NCBI RefSeq assembly: GCF_002813775.1
Contig: NZ_CP020372.1
Coordinates: forward strand, 372,001 to 436,000
Origin: Candidatus Thiodictyon syntrophicum
GTDB taxonomy: Bacteria > Pseudomonadota > Gammaproteobacteria > Chromatiales > Chromatiaceae
Direction of reading: 5' to 3'
DNA length: 64,000 bases
The number at the start of each line of letters is the position of its first letter. The stretch's first letter is position 1. The notes beneath the pieces are model-generated. The model saw only the letters and a program-made list of their open reading frames with translations, did not search any database and was not told the DNA's origin. This document shows positions 63,038 to 64,000 of this stretch, piece by piece. Made by a program: the position numbers and the translations under genes.

Positions 63038-64000
63038 ATGTACAATTGCGAGTTCCCTAATCGAGATAAGGATATCATTGAGAAGGCTCGTCTCTACGAT
63101 TCATCTCCGGTAATTCGCAAGCGCATGAGTATTCTTTGGTATAAGTCACTTGGATATTCTCATCATGAAATCGCTCGGCTTAGCAGTGCTTCTGGAAATA
63201 CGATTATAACCACGATTCGTAGCTATATAGATGGTGGGCTCAACAAAGTTATGAAGCGGCGACCGTATCGCCCTCAAAGCGAATTACAAGACCACCGTTA
63301 TCTCCTAAAGAAACATTTTTCTGAACATCCGCCTGGCAGCTTAAAGGAGACCGCTTCTGAAATTGAAAAACTAACCGGTATCAAGCGTAGTCTCGGTAGC
63401 GTTCGCACCTTCTTGCTTTCTATCGGCATGTATCGGAGAAAAGTCGGGATGGTTCCAGCAAAAGGTGATCCCGACGAACAGGAAGCATTTATAAACAATA
63501 AGTTACAACCAATTCTGAATGAGGCGATAGCCGGGAATCGTCACGTCTATTTCGTTGATGCCGCCCATTTTGTACTTGCTCCATTTTTGGGTTTCCTGTG
63601 GTCATTTACGCGCCTATTTATCAAAGCGCCTGCTGGCCGTAAGCGATTTAATGTCTTGGGTGCCCTGAATGCTGTGACCCATGACATCGTCACGGTCACC
63701 AATGATACATATATTGACGCGATCAGTGTTTGCGCGCTCCTACGTAAGATTGCTGCATGTCACATTGGCGAAGCCATCACACTGATCTTAGATAATGCAA
63801 AATACCAAAAATGTCGCATTGTGGCTGAGCTTGCACAAGAGCTGAAAATCGATCTGCTTTATCTACCTCCCTACTCACCAAATCTTAATCTGATCGAAAG
63901 ATTATGGAAATACGTAAAGAAAAAGGCACTTTATTCAAAATATTACGAGGATTTTCCGAAATTCAAGAGCGCAATATCAAACTGCTTGAGCGATGCGAAC
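63038..64000 (+). CDS. IS630-family transposase (3' end outside window)
   Basis: 321 codons are visible without a stop, running off the right edge. ATG 63038 has GGAG upstream. The N-terminal half is helix-turn-helix (LWYKSLGYSHHEIARLSSAS, then SLKETASEIEKLTGIKRSLG). DDE residues: VYFVDAAHF (Asp), LILDNAKYQ (Asp) and NLNLIERLWKYVKKK (Glu) following YLPPYSPN. This is the IS630/Tc1-mariner pattern. GC content is low, as in the viperin operon. The left end of the element should lie between about 62910 and 63030; IS630 elements target TA. Confidence 0.9.
   Translation, partial: MYNCEFPNRDKDIIEKARLYDSSPVIRKRMSILWYKSLGYSHHEIARLSSASGNTIITTIRSYIDGGLNKVMKRRPYRPQSELQDHRYLLKKHFSEHPPGSLKETASEIEKLTGIKRSLGSVRTFLLSIGMYRRKVGMVPAKGDPDEQEAFINNKLQPILNEAIAGNRHVYFVDAAHFVLAPFLGFLWSFTRLFIKAPAGRKRFNVLGALNAVTHDIVTVTNDTYIDAISVCALLRKIAACHIGEAITLILDNAKYQKCRIVAELAQELKIDLLYLPPYSPNLNLIERLWKYVKKKALYSKYYEDFPKFKSAISNCLSDAN

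Overview
The window is GC-rich (about 65-70%) bacterial chromosome with the look of a purple sulfur gammaproteobacterium (Chromatiaceae type). Pointers are the truncated type VI secretion ATPase ClpV at the left edge, the quinoprotein-associated ABC/SoxYZ/Fae accessory genes, the dense palindromic intergenic repeats, and the load of IS elements and conflict genes. This taxonomic reading is an inference; no rRNA or marker gene is present.

Layout. 0-5 kb: end of clpV, a small unknown gene, a GNAT acetyltransferase and an IS1634-type transposase. 5-22.5 kb: a complete type III CRISPR-Cas locus. Its gene order matches the fused-effector type III-D variant (III-Dv): cas10, cas7-cas5-cas11, cas7-2x, csx19 and a large cas7 with insertion. 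These overlap by 4-8 nt as one operon. They are followed by a putative HEPN ribonuclease, a Cas6-reverse transcriptase-Cas1 fusion, cas2 and an array of 20 repeats and 19 spacers with decayed repeats beyond its distal end. 21-27.7 kb: a toxin-antitoxin remnant, repeats, a broken hotdog thioesterase, an LssY_C protein, an amidase/GerMN pair and a predicted outer-membrane protein. 27.8-39.4 kb: two convergent paralogs of a metallophosphoesterase-NACHT-FGE-like protein, one broken by an in-frame TGA. Their last ~25 codons look like hypervariable regions of diversity-generating retroelements. Orphan antitoxins and an IS91-type element lie between them. 39.6-53 kb: accessory genes of a PQQ/quinoprotein alcohol-oxidation system (two ABC transporters, beta-propeller, SRPBCC protein, SoxYZ-like remnant, formaldehyde-activating-enzyme homolog) without the dehydrogenase, with a visible deletion junction near 49,386.

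53.3-60 kb is a three-level nest: a UPF0175/DUF3368 toxin-antitoxin pair is interrupted by an IS66 element (8-bp target duplication GTTGCGCG), and its tnpC is interrupted by three overlapping tyrosine recombinases (a RIT element). 60.2-64 kb has clearly lower GC. It carries a leftward operon of an alpha/alpha-toroid membrane protein, an inositol-monophosphatase-family enzyme and a prokaryotic viperin, followed by a partial IS630-type transposase on the opposite strand.

Functionally the window is a defence and mobile-element region flanking a decayed C1/alcohol-oxidation island. The type III system should bind crRNA, cut target RNA with its Cas7 subunits, make a cyclic oligoadenylate with Cas10 and trigger the HEPN protein, while the RT-Cas1/Cas2 module can in principle record RNA. 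The viperin operon and the NACHT proteins would be further layers. Coordinates of starts were checked against start codons, overlaps and Shine-Dalgarno sequences where visible; functions are from recognised motifs and family resemblance only.
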